A DNA stretch of 64,000 bases from Cryobacterium psychrophilum (GCF_004365915.1 NZ_SODI01000001.1:2170001-2234000), one strand, 5' to 3'. Counted from the stretch's first letter, positions 9,426-16,711 are shown. Translations and numbers: made by a program. The notes: a model not told the origin generated them from the sequence alone.

Positions 9426-10030
9426 TGGACTGGACGGCGATTGCTGCGGCGATCAGTGCTGTAGCGGTGGTCGTGTCCCTCGTCATATTCACTGTTGAAA
9501 GTCGGCGTCGTGCCGCGGAGGCGCGAACGGCCGCCACCCACGACGCAATCTCACGCGTACTCCAAACGATGGAGAGCGCCGTTCGATGGCAACAGAAGCC
9601 CGTGTTCATAAGGATGTTCGCAAATCCGGAGCTCGACTACGCCCTCGCCGTGCTGAGACTTCGACATGAGCTACCGAATGAGGAATCGCCGGTCGCGCAG
9701 TGGACGATGTCCCAAGCGCAACTCATGATGGCTGCGACATCGGATCGCGGATCACGCGACATAGGCGTGCAGGTGGCGAGCAAGCTCGTCGAGTGGGGTC
9801 AGGGAGCGGTCCCGGATGAGTGGTTCCTGACGGAATTGCAGTTGCATCCACCCCAGGCACAATTCAAGGTGCCGCGCGAGCGGCGGCGGCGCCGTTCTCT
9901 GTCGCGGGCGAAGGGAGGCTTCATAGAGGGCACAGCGATTGGGCTGGTCGTCTTACTCTTCCAAGGGCTGAAAGCACTCTGGAAACTGTCAAGTAGAAGT
10001 CAGTCAGGGCAAAGCAATGGGGCGGCATGA
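9425..10030 (+). CDS. unknown membrane protein fused to the end of the hsd operon, 201 aa
   Basis: The GTG start shares one base with the hsdR stop (TAGTG), so this gene is almost certainly read in the hsd transcript. Residues 4-24 form a transmembrane helix (AIAAAISAVAVVVSLVIF) followed by a basic stop-transfer (ESRRR), a soluble helical middle of about 130 residues, a very basic patch (ERRRRRSLSRAK, about 150-161) and a second hydrophobic segment at about 167-184. I recognise no family; the layout resembles membrane-anchored accessory proteins near defence operons. Whether it works with restriction or merely rides in the operon is open. Confidence 0.75.
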   Translation: MDWTAIAAAISAVAVVVSLVIFTVESRRRAAEARTAATHDAISRVLQTMESAVRWQQKPVFIRMFANPELDYALAVLRLRHELPNEESPVAQWTMSQAQLMMAATSDRGSRDIGVQVASKLVEWGQGAVPDEWFLTELQLHPPQAQFKVPRERRRRRSLSRAKGGFIEGTAIGLVVLLFQGLKALWKLSSRSQSGQSNGAA

Positions 10031-10042
10031 CAAGCTTCCGGT

Positions 10043-10258
10043 ATGAAGAATGAACTCACCGCGGCTGAGGCAGCAGAAATCGTCGGCAAATCGGCCAAGC
10101 ACTTTCGTGCCACGCTCCGGGTGATGAAAGCTGATGGCGACCTGGACCCGGAGGGCGCGTGGCAAGAACCGGCCAAGGCGAACGGCATCTGGAAGATCCG
10201 TCGCGTCTACCTGACTGTGATTGCGGCTGATCGAGGTTGGACTGTAGAGCAGGGCTAG
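10043..10258 (+). CDS. small helix-turn-helix-like protein, 71 aa
   Basis: Starts at ATG 10043, 12 bases after the membrane protein, so it may be the last gene of the hsd transcript. The N-terminus (LTAAEAAEIVGKSAKHFRATLR) has the shape of a helix-turn-helix: AAEIVG helix, turn, then an Arg-containing recognition helix. The rest (GIWKIRRVYLTVIAADRGW) suggests a small wing. It is probably a DNA-binding regulator; its overall layout is like that of the 62-residue protein at 317-505, though the two are not clearly homologous. No target is known. Confidence 0.6.
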   Translation: MKNELTAAEAAEIVGKSAKHFRATLRVMKADGDLDPEGAWQEPAKANGIWKIRRVYLTVIAADRGWTVEQG

Positions 10259-10387
10259 GCCGATCTCTCAGGCGTCCGCCGTTGGCCGCCGAGATGCTGA
10301 CGTCAACGCCAAGCCGGCTTAGCTGTTCATAATGCGGGGGGAGCTTCGACGCTCTAGTGTCCAGCCTGACGAGGCTCGAGCGACACG

Positions 10388-10678
10388 CTACTTGGGAGGG
10401 CTCAGCGCGGCGATCAGGGCGCCCCAGAGAAAAAAGAAGCTCAGGACAGCGCACCAAACCATGACGTATAGGACCGGCAATCCGAAGTGGGGTTCGATGG
10501 CGGAGACGACAGCCATGGCAAAGAATGCGACTATCGCCGCCACGAAGCTCCAACCGGACAGCCGAAATAGAGGCACCATCCACCGATGATGCGCTCTCTT
10601 CGGCAGGTTCGACGCTGCATTCAGCAACACGCCGGCGCCGACAATGCCAGCCCCAAGCCCTCCGCGTCGTCGCCCCAT
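10388..10678 (-). CDS. small two-helix membrane protein, 96 aa
   Basis: From the ATG at 10678 the protein starts with a basic Gly-rich end (MGRRRGGLG), has a weakly hydrophobic first stretch, then two clear transmembrane helices at about 43-61 and 67-90 (LPVLYVMVWCAVLSFFFLWGALIAAL). The hydrophobic periodicity supports real coding. No family is recognised. It faces the hsd-linked genes and could be an immunity-like, channel-like or merely passenger protein of the island. Confidence 0.6.
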   Translation of the reverse strand: MGRRRGGLGAGIVGAGVLLNAASNLPKRAHHRWMVPLFRLSGWSFVAAIVAFFAMAVVSAIEPHFGLPVLYVMVWCAVLSFFFLWGALIAALSPPK

Positions 10679-11130
10679 AAGTGCAGGCTAACGCACGGAT
10701 CAACGGAGCTAGCTTTGTCACATCCCAGGCTCTCCGCCAAACCATTGCCGGGAGAAATGAGGTCGGGTGGGCCGGGAGCAGAACGCGCCCCGGACTGGGG
10801 GCCCAAGACGGACCGGGGCGCGGAGCCTCTCGGCTACGCTCGATTCCGGGCGCCGCCCCACTTTCTCCGCCATCGCGGAGGTGTCCCGAAAAAGACAATT
10901 ACGGTTGCGCAAGCGATCGCAGTACCCGGGGCGGCGCCCATCTGTGCCCGCGGACCCCGCGACGGGGTCGTGGCTCGTGACATATGGGTCGTGATCGGCC
11001 GTTCGCGAATCCACTCCGGCCTAATCGGCACCAACTTGATTAGAGTTCGTGTGCATGTCTGGGCTGGCGTCGATCTCCGCTCGGCAACGGACGCTAAACG
11101 CGGGCTGTTCGTTACCAGCTCAAGCGGCAT
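10679..11130. other. gap of about 450 bases without a supported gene
   Basis: Open frames here on both strands have shadow-like Arg/Pro/Gly-rich translations and no domain, so I call none. The stretch lies between a minus-strand membrane protein and the DnaA-box cluster in front of the toxin-antitoxin pair. It is GC-rich up to about 11000 and becomes AT-richer toward 11150. Confidence 0.4.
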
Positions 11131-11148
11131 TGTGAGTAGAATCGAGTA

Positions 11149-11199
11149 TATTCACTGTGTATAACTATGTGAATAACCTTGTGGAGTACGTGTGGATAA
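11149..11199. promoter_or_regulatory. cluster of three exact DnaA boxes upstream of the Panacea gene
   Basis: Three exact matches to the DnaA box TTATNCACA lie on the minus strand: TTATACACA (11156-11164), TTATTCACA (11168-11176) and TTATCCACA (11191-11199). Their spacings of 12 and 23 bases keep them close to the same helical face. A 7-of-9 match in the opposite orientation lies at 11148-11156. The first part also forms an inverted repeat TATTCAC (11149-11155) and GTGAATA (11169-11175) that could be an autoregulatory operator. The sites end about 17 bases before the chosen start codon of the downstream gene. Confidence 0.65.
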
Positions 11200-11215
11200 G
11201 CGCTTGGGGGGCGAG

Positions 11216-11884
11216 ATGTCAGGGACTAGTACCGTTCCAGCCGCGACTGTCGCCGCCAAGTTCCTCGAGATTTCAAATGAGGAGGGCGTTCCTGTCTCCA
11301 ATCTGAAGCTCCAAAAACTGGTGTGCCTTACTCAGAGCCTGAGCCTCTTCCGGCTCGGCAGACCCGCGTTCCGAGAGGACGTTCAAGCGTGGGTCAACGG
11401 CCCCGTGGTGAAACCTTTGTACGGCTTATACAAGAAGTATGGAGATGGGCCGATCACCGTGGCAGACAGGGGTCGATTCAGCCACCAATCGGTATCTTCG
11501 CACCTGCGAGAGTCAATCGATGAAGTGTGGCGAATCGCTGGACCCCTCTCCGCGGCCAGTCTTTGGACGCTTACTCACTCCGTTGGACCGTGGGAGGCCT
11601 TCTTCAAGCCGCGTGTATCGAATATCGTCATTCCCACGCAGGACATTGCCGTCGCCTGGCCGCAATACAAGCGCAAGGCGAAACAGCTTCGTGGCCTGCG
11701 CGAACCTGCTTTGTCGCTTGAGGACGCATACGAAATGATCGTCTCCAACGGGACAGATGCCAATGCAGAGCCCGCTGACGCGCCAGTCATCGGTTCGGGT
11801 CAGTTCGGGTATCGCACGGCCGCGGACTATAACTACGCGATGACGACCTTCACGCCGACGCGCGCGCGCGCCAAAGGTGCCTAG
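11216..11884 (+). CDS. Panacea-domain (SocA/DUF4065-like) antitoxin, about 222 aa
   Basis: The family's signature elements are present: LKLQKLVCLTQSLSLF (family form KLQKLLYFAQ), then WVNGPVVKPLYGLYKKYG (family form NGPVVP.LY..YK.YG). Panacea domains act as versatile antitoxins paired with many unrelated toxins; SocA of Caulobacter is the best-known member. The ATG at 11216 follows a GGGGGGCGAG stretch; a GTG at 11192 with GGAG is the alternative but would lie inside a DnaA box. The C-terminus extends about 60 residues past the core, possibly a toxin contact. It overlaps the downstream gene by eight bases, the usual antitoxin-first layout. Confidence 0.82.
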   Translation: MSGTSTVPAATVAAKFLEISNEEGVPVSNLKLQKLVCLTQSLSLFRLGRPAFREDVQAWVNGPVVKPLYGLYKKYGDGPITVADRGRFSHQSVSSHLRESIDEVWRIAGPLSAASLWTLTHSVGPWEAFFKPRVSNIVIPTQDIAVAWPQYKRKAKQLRGLREPALSLEDAYEMIVSNGTDANAEPADAPVIGSGQFGYRTAADYNYAMTTFTPTRARAKGA

Positions 11885-12560
11885 GCCGGATACGAATCAG
11901 GACCCCGGCAAGATCCTGGTCGTATTCGACGTCAACATCTATCTGGATGTGGCTCGGGTGCTGGGCGAACCGTTCTCGTGGGAGAAGCTCATCGCCTTCG
12001 CCGTTGAGGCCTCCAAGTCGCCAGTTCCGCACCCTTCGGACCCCGCTTTTGACAGCGTCCGCGCACTGGTCAGCGTAACTCCCGGTGTGCATCCCGATGG
12101 GCGCAGGCTGGAAGTGTGGACAAGTGATCATGTCGACCGGCTTGTAGCGTTCAAAGCGAGCCAGCCCAACAACAGGCACCTAGACGATGAGGACCGCGGG
12201 CTTGGCTGGTCCGTTGGGGGTGCCCGAGACTTGCTTGAGGACCTTGTTGGCGACTTAGTTTGGGACAAGACCGAAGGTGGAACCGTCGGAGATGTGCAAA
12301 TTTCATACGGAACTCCTCCACTGAGCCACGAGGACGGATGCGTATACGCCACAGTCCGCGACGCCGGTATCGAAGGCCAGTATTACGAGAGATTCTGCAT
12401 CACCAGGGACAAGGAATTCCTCAGCGCGGCATTGCCTGGCGACGTCTCGGTCCAACACCCTGCAACCTGGTTGGCGTCGATCCGGAGAGCTAGTCGAACT
12501 CGGCTGATGCCCGTGCCCCGCTTTGCTGAGAATTCGGAAGTGTCCGCAGCCGGCGTGTAG
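11877..12560 (+). CDS. PIN-like ribonuclease, probable toxin partner of the Panacea protein, 227 aa
   Basis: The GTG start lies eight bases inside the Panacea gene, pointing to coupled translation. A PIN-type arrangement can be read: VVFDVNIYLD near the N-terminus (Asp18, Asn20), EDGCVYATVRDAG with Asp153 in the third acidic position, and ITRDKEFL with Asp178 in the fourth, followed by VQHPATWLASI at the place of the family's final strand and helix. PIN toxins cleave RNA with a metal held by these acids. The middle (about 40-150) is longer than in VapC toxins. The assignment rests on motif reading; a non-toxic PIN nuclease is possible. Confidence 0.7.
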   Translation: MPRPDTNQDPGKILVVFDVNIYLDVARVLGEPFSWEKLIAFAVEASKSPVPHPSDPAFDSVRALVSVTPGVHPDGRRLEVWTSDHVDRLVAFKASQPNNRHLDDEDRGLGWSVGGARDLLEDLVGDLVWDKTEGGTVGDVQISYGTPPLSHEDGCVYATVRDAGIEGQYYERFCITRDKEFLSAALPGDVSVQHPATWLASIRRASRTRLMPVPRFAENSEVSAAGV

Positions 12561-12626
12561 CTCCAGGCCTTTGAAATTCAAGGGAGGTCCTGCCGAGGTC
12601 AAGCGCTCCGTTGCACTTTGGACAAG

Positions 12627-12944
12627 TCAGTCCATATTTACGACATGATCGTATGCATCATTGGTGGCGTCCGTGAAGTAGCCGGCGTTACCGGTCTCGG
12701 CTTCGTGGATTGCACGGGCGACGGATTCTGGGTCGAACGGGACAGGGAGGCCGCTCTTGACCCAGCCCCAGTACGGGTGCTTGTCCAGGAAGGAGTCCAC
12801 TTTTCCAATCGTTCCCAGGATCGTGTGCGCATCCCCCAATGCCAGCCCCGATCTCCACAAGTAGTGGTCCCCACTGAGTCGCCCTTCGCGCGTGACAAGG
12901 CTGAAACGGCCAGGGGTGTTAACGCCGGGCCAAAACAGGGCCAA
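12627..12944 (-). CDS. possible small protein or gene remnant, 105 aa
   Basis: This minus-strand frame begins with TTG and has a protein-like composition with aromatic residues and mixed helices (GDHYLWRSGLALGDAH, HPYWGWVKSGLPVPFDPESV, NAGYFTDATNDAY), unlike the Arg/Pro-rich shadow frames around it. No clear ribosome binding site precedes it and the open frame upstream contains no ATG or GTG, so it may be a truncated remnant. It converges with the PIN-like gene and abuts the CHAT gene head to head. No family is recognised. Confidence 0.4.
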   Translation of the reverse strand: MALFWPGVNTPGRFSLVTREGRLSGDHYLWRSGLALGDAHTILGTIGKVDSFLDKHPYWGWVKSGLPVPFDPESVARAIHEAETGNAGYFTDATNDAYDHVVNMD

Positions 12945-14226
12945 TAGGCCCCGTTCTTCATGGCCCTTGACACGTCATGCCGTCGAGGTGCTCGTGACAA
13001 GTGCGGCCACCCGGCGGAGTGGTATTGGAATTGCCCTCAGCGAGATTCCGACGGAAGCGTTCGTAGCTCTCTCCAATCTGGAACGACATTGGTCGACCGG
13101 GGCACAGCCAGCAAAAGTGCGACGGCTAATGCAAACCCTAAACAATGCCGCCTCGGGCATTTGGACCGATGATGTCAAACTGGCGGTCTCTAGGGCGTCC
13201 GCATTGATTACCTTTTCCAACTTTCCCGTTGGCCTTCTGACACTTCCAGGTGACACGTCGCCGCTCGCCTATCGGCTACCTGTTACGCACCGTCCACTCG
13301 CGCCCCTCACCGCGGCGTTGCGCTACGAGTTCGGGCCGACCCCAAGAATCGATCTCTCCAGCGGGTTCCGAGTTCTCGTCGCCGAGTGTGTGGGCCCGGA
13401 CGATCCTGTCGGTCGACTCTCTCGATCAGGCTGGGATATGGCAGAGGAAATGCTGAAATCGTCACCATCGAAGGTCATCATGACCAGAGTAGACGTCGAC
13501 TCCGCGGCCGAGCTGGACGCGGCGATTGATAGTCACGAGCCTGACGTGCTTGTGATCAGTGCCCACGGCGCAGAGGTTGACGGTGTAGCCGGCTTGCGCG
13601 TAGGAAAGGACTTTTACGCTGGAAGTCGTCAGCGACCCTGGCCGCCAGTTGTCATCTTGAGCGCTTGCCGTGTGGCGCCGAGAGGAGCGGGTGGGCCGAA
13701 TATCGCGGACAGGATTCTTGAACAGGGCGCCGTGGCGGTTCTTGCGACCCACGTGGAAGTGGATGTCAGGCACAATGCCCTGCTCTGTCTTCGGCTGTTC
13801 CTTTACATGGCCCTAGCTATTGAGGGCGCAGAACCGGAAGAGGACTTACTCTCGGTCTGGCATCGAGTACAGGGATCCAGTCCGATTGCAGACGTGATGA
13901 ATGGCATCGGGCCACTCGAGCGTTGGATGCAAACAGTTGGTTCGGCGGGTGTGCCACGTTTTGTGCAGTTCATGACAGAAGCGACTCGCGGTCGCCTCCG
14001 CCGAAATCATGCGTTCGACGATACCGAGCGCTTTCTTATCGAGTTGGCAGCTGAGACTGGCGACAGCGCCATACTGCGGCAGTGGCTGTCGAGTCCGGGC
14101 TACCTGCCCGAGTCGGCCTTCTACTCGATGGCAGGGCTCCCTGAGAACGTGCTCTTGAAGAGTAGACCGGTTCTTTCGCTACCCCCTTTGCCGCGGCCAC
14201 GAGCCGTTGCTAGCGGCAGCGCTTAA
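12892..14226 (+). CDS. CHAT-domain protease (caspase-like), up to 444 aa
   Basis: The second half is a CHAT domain, the caspase-HetF-associated cysteine protease fold: DVLVISAHGAEVDG gives the catalytic His (residue 225 from the GTG at 12892) and PPVVILSACRVAP the catalytic Cys (residue 259), followed by the typical IADRILEQGAVAVLATHVEV strand-helix block. The first 150 residues are an unassigned helical domain and the last 100 form another helical tail. The true start is uncertain: GTG 12892, TTG 12967 and GTG 12988 all lack a good ribosome binding site. CHAT proteases often act as effectors in defence systems; no sensor gene is evident next to it. Confidence 0.8.
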   Translation: MTRLKRPGVLTPGQNRANRPRSSWPLTRHAVEVLVTSAATRRSGIGIALSEIPTEAFVALSNLERHWSTGAQPAKVRRLMQTLNNAASGIWTDDVKLAVSRASALITFSNFPVGLLTLPGDTSPLAYRLPVTHRPLAPLTAALRYEFGPTPRIDLSSGFRVLVAECVGPDDPVGRLSRSGWDMAEEMLKSSPSKVIMTRVDVDSAAELDAAIDSHEPDVLVISAHGAEVDGVAGLRVGKDFYAGSRQRPWPPVVILSACRVAPRGAGGPNIADRILEQGAVAVLATHVEVDVRHNALLCLRLFLYMALAIEGAEPEEDLLSVWHRVQGSSPIADVMNGIGPLERWMQTVGSAGVPRFVQFMTEATRGRLRRNHAFDDTERFLIELAAETGDSAILRQWLSSPGYLPESAFYSMAGLPENVLLKSRPVLSLPPLPRPRAVASGSA

Positions 14227-14382
14227 GGGCGCCTTCTGGCCAGGCGGTAGCTGGTTAGACGGCGCTGGTTTGTCGTGCGGAGGATTATTCGCACACGGGC
14301 GGAGGATGTGCTGGTATCGGCTCGTAATGCACCCAGTCAGGTCAAGGGCGTCCGAGTTCTAGGAACAACCCGCACAATTCAA

Positions 14383-14421
14383 CCCTCTCTTGTCCCTGTG
14401 TTCTTCAGGGATAGAGAGGGG
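14383..14421 (+). terminator. hairpin downstream of the CHAT gene
   Basis: Arms CCCTCTC (14383-14389) and GAGAGGG (14414-14420) extend inward through TGTCCCTG and CAGGGATA, giving a stem of about 15 pairs with one wobble and a seven-base loop. A T-rich stretch follows (GTTTGTCGTTT). It lies about 155 bases after the CHAT stop codon and is a plausible intrinsic terminator. Confidence 0.5.
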
Positions 14422-14539
14422 TTTGTCGTTTGCCTTCCGCCGCCGACCACGCGCAGGCGTCACCGGCTAGTTGTGGGCGGCTGACTGTTATTTCAGACGC
14501 TCCCGCGTCGACGTCGATACGTGTTTCATTGCCATGCGC
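14422..14539. other. rest of the gap after the CHAT gene
   Basis: Together with 14227-14382 this makes about 310 bases between the CHAT stop and the AmiS/UreI remnant. Apart from the hairpin I see no gene, repeat end or insertion-sequence boundary. Confidence 0.3.
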
Positions 14540-14797
14540 TCAGTTCGCCACCAGGCGGCGATCCCAGAGGCCAGCGGGACGTGACCGTGAGTGCTCTGCT
14601 GAGGTGCAGCCCGCAGCGCCGAACACGACGCCCAGGTCATCGGGGAATTGAAGGATGATGATTGTCGGGAAAACATCTTGCATCGTGCCGACAAAGAAAT
14701 TGAGAATGGCAGTTGATTTTCCAGGGATGACCCCGAGGAGCATCAGTCCATTTATTACGAGAATGGCACCGACATGCAACAATCCCCGACTGCTCAT
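14540..14797 (-). pseudogene. truncated AmiS/UreI-family amide or urea channel
   Basis: From the ATG at 14797 the first 50 residues match the start of AmiS/UreI channels: GLLHVGAILVINGLMLLG, then GKSTAILNFFVG and PTIIILQ, the first two of six transmembrane helices with the conserved K-S-T-A-x-x-N-F-F-V-G block. After about 14648 the frame turns into an unrelated Arg-rich tail with no further helices, so about two thirds of the channel is missing. Intact members import acetamide or urea across the membrane, or open on acid. No amidase or urease genes remain nearby. It is most likely debris from a recombination event at the edge of the island. Confidence 0.7.
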
Positions 14798-15171
14798 GAT
14801 CGCTCCAGTGCGTGAACAGAAACTCTTGCGGGACACAAGCTTTGCCGACCGGCGCTATCTTCAGGAGAAACACGACGGCGACCAGTGCTCGAAGCCACGC
14901 TCCTGCAAAGCAGAGATAAGCGATTTGATCAAGTTATTAAAGAGTTTTGACCAATCCAGTTGGTGAGCTGCGATCCCCAGGGCAGGGGGCGGCGCGGAAG
15001 CCGAGGAACCTACAGCCGACGTGATTGCCCGCGTGACGCTTCATCAGGTCTCTGCGACGGGGTGACCCGCGCAGGTTCTCGCGCACCACGGCGACGGGAG
15101 CAACGGGAGCTGTCACGTCAAGTGGTCATCGGCGCTGTAAAATCAGAGGCACACAGGGAGGTGGTGTCGCA
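14798..15171. other. gap between the channel remnant and the next gene
   Basis: These 374 bases contain no supported gene. The part at about 14900-14960 is AT-richer than its surroundings, and the stretch just before 15172 holds the ribosome binding site GGAGGTG of the next gene. No integrase, attachment site or insertion-sequence end is visible, although this is where accessory content gives way to household genes. Confidence 0.4.
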
Positions 15172-15786
15172 ATGCGTCGAAGTCGTTCGAGTCGACGCAT
15201 CGTCGCCCCGCCCGAGAAGCCGAGAGTCGACGTGCCTTCCGTCGACCGGATGGCCGACGAGGGCTTCCTCATCGCCCTCTCGGCCGTGCGCATGGCCGTC
15301 AAGAACGACATCATCATCGGCGCGCTGCGGGATCACATCGATTACGACCCTGCGCGGTATGCCGCGACCGCGCGAGACGAGCTGGGCCTGCTCGCCCGGC
15401 AGAACGAGGAATACGCTGAACGGGTCGGCGGCATGAGGAAAGAAGTCGGCAAGAACCGATGGGGCTTTGATCTCACCGAAGATCAACGTGGAGACCTGGC
15501 CCAGTACTCCCTACGCCTGCAGGTGCACAAACGACTCACCCTTGCCCTGGATACCGAGGCCGCCGACGAAGATCACGTTGCTCACCTGGTGGAACGCGCC
15601 CAGCGGGAGGCGAGCGAGGAAATACGTGACGCGGTGTCGACCAGACTGATTTCGCTTGCGATCGATCCCCGTGAGGCCGAGTATGCGGAGCGGCGCGCGG
15701 ACCGGCTGGACATGTTCCTGCTCGTGGACCTCGCCCTGCTCAAGGCCTCGCACGCGGAGTCAAATCCTGGCCATAGCGACTACTAG
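15172..15786 (+). CDS. conserved-looking helical protein of unknown function, 204 aa
   Basis: The ATG at 15172 follows GGAGGTG at a good distance. The N-terminus is basic (MRRSRSSRRIV), and the rest is rich in Ala, Arg, Asp, Glu and Leu with long amphipathic helices (DHIDYDPARYAATARDELGLLARQNEEYAERV, here cut in sense at ELGLLARQ). There is no signal peptide or membrane helix, so it should be cytosolic. I recognise no domain. It appears monocistronic and converges on the GntR gene with about 50 bases between. Confidence 0.75.
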   Translation: MRRSRSSRRIVAPPEKPRVDVPSVDRMADEGFLIALSAVRMAVKNDIIIGALRDHIDYDPARYAATARDELGLLARQNEEYAERVGGMRKEVGKNRWGFDLTEDQRGDLAQYSLRLQVHKRLTLALDTEAADEDHVAHLVERAQREASEEIRDAVSTRLISLAIDPREAEYAERRADRLDMFLLVDLALLKASHAESNPGHSDY

Positions 15787-15833
15787 CGCGCGTTCCGCCG
15801 TGTACTCATGCCGTGCCGGTGACCGTTGACGGC

Positions 15834-16598
15834 CTACTTTTCGACGAGGGTGACTTCGAAGGAATAGAGGTCAGGGCGGTAGCAGTGATGACCAAATTCG
15901 ACGGCTCGGCCCGAGTTGTCAAAGGCCGTGCGATCCATCGTGAGCAGTGCGGCGTTCTTCTCCACGTCGAGCAGCCCGGCCTCCTCGGGCGTGGACTTTC
16001 GGGCGCTGATCCGCTGACGGGCCACCCTGAGAGTGATCCCGCGTGCCCGCATCACCTGGTACAGCCCGTAGGTCACGAGATCGTCGGGTGCGATGGTGAG
16101 GAACTCCTCCGGGAGCCAATTCTCCATTACGGCCACGGGTACGTCGTCAGCAAGCCGCAGCCGGCGAATGTGCAGCGTGGGCGTCCCCAGCACGACGGAG
16201 AGCTTTTCGGCGACGGTGTCATCGGCCGCCACGCTCTCGAAGGTCAACAAATGGGTTGAAGGCGTCTTCATGGTGTTGGTGAGGTCGTCGTGGAGGCTCG
16301 TCAGCTCCACCTTGCGCGTGACCTGACCGTGCACGACCTGCGTTCCGATGCCGCGCCGACGCACCAGGAGCCCCTTGTCCACGATGTCCTGGATGGCGCG
16401 GCGAACGGTGGGTCGACTCAGACCGAGACGTTGAGCGAGGCCGACCTCATTCTCGAGCCGTGACCCCACCGGCAATTCTCCATTGAGGATGGCCTTCTCG
16501 ATGCGCTGGGACACCTGGAAATAGAGCGGGATGGGACCGGATCGTTCCAGGTCCATGAACAGTCCCATGGGGAGAACTTTCTCTTCGCTCTCGGCCAT
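15834..16598 (-). CDS. GntR-family transcriptional regulator with UTRA domain (HutC type)
   Basis: A winged helix-turn-helix opens the protein (PLYFQVSQRIEKAILNGELPVGS, then LAQRLGLSRPTVRRAIQDI and a wing RRRGIGTQV), followed by a C-terminal UTRA ligand-binding domain (about 120 residues, with DDVPVAVMENWLPEEF and the closing VEFGHHCYRPDLYSFEV). HutC-type regulators repress catabolic genes until a small ligand, often a sugar phosphate or amino-acid derivative, binds UTRA. I chose the ATG at 16598, preceded by GCGGGGTG; ATGs at 16646 and 16652 would add up to 18 residues but lack a ribosome binding site. The ligand is unknown. Confidence 0.9.
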   Translation of the reverse strand: MAESEEKVLPMGLFMDLERSGPIPLYFQVSQRIEKAILNGELPVGSRLENEVGLAQRLGLSRPTVRRAIQDIVDKGLLVRRRGIGTQVVHGQVTRKVELTSLHDDLTNTMKTPSTHLLTFESVAADDTVAEKLSVVLGTPTLHIRRLRLADDVPVAVMENWLPEEFLTIAPDDLVTYGLYQVMRARGITLRVARQRISARKSTPEEAGLLDVEKNAALLTMDRTAFDNSGRAVEFGHHCYRPDLYSFEVTLVEK

Positions 16599-16711
16599 CG
16601 CGCACCCCGCTTTCCACTCGTTCGCTTTGGCAAGTTGTTGTGACATTATCATTGCTGCGTGACTCTGGCGCCTCCTCGGTGCGCAACTTTTTCAGAACAG
16701 TGGAGTACGGT

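Noticed and set aside
10586..11164. Plus-strand frame of 192 codons between the membrane protein and the Panacea gene
   Set aside because: It overlaps the minus-strand membrane protein start, has no ribosome binding site, no domain and shadow-like composition.
11131..11199. Chromosomal replication origin
   Set aside because: Three DnaA boxes are too few, and dnaA, dnaN, recF, gyrB and parAB are not nearby. An old plasmid origin or a regulatory cluster remains possible.
14275..14484. Small plus-strand ORF after the CHAT gene
   Set aside because: It covers the terminator-like hairpin, lacks a ribosome binding site and has an Arg/Val-rich shadow composition.
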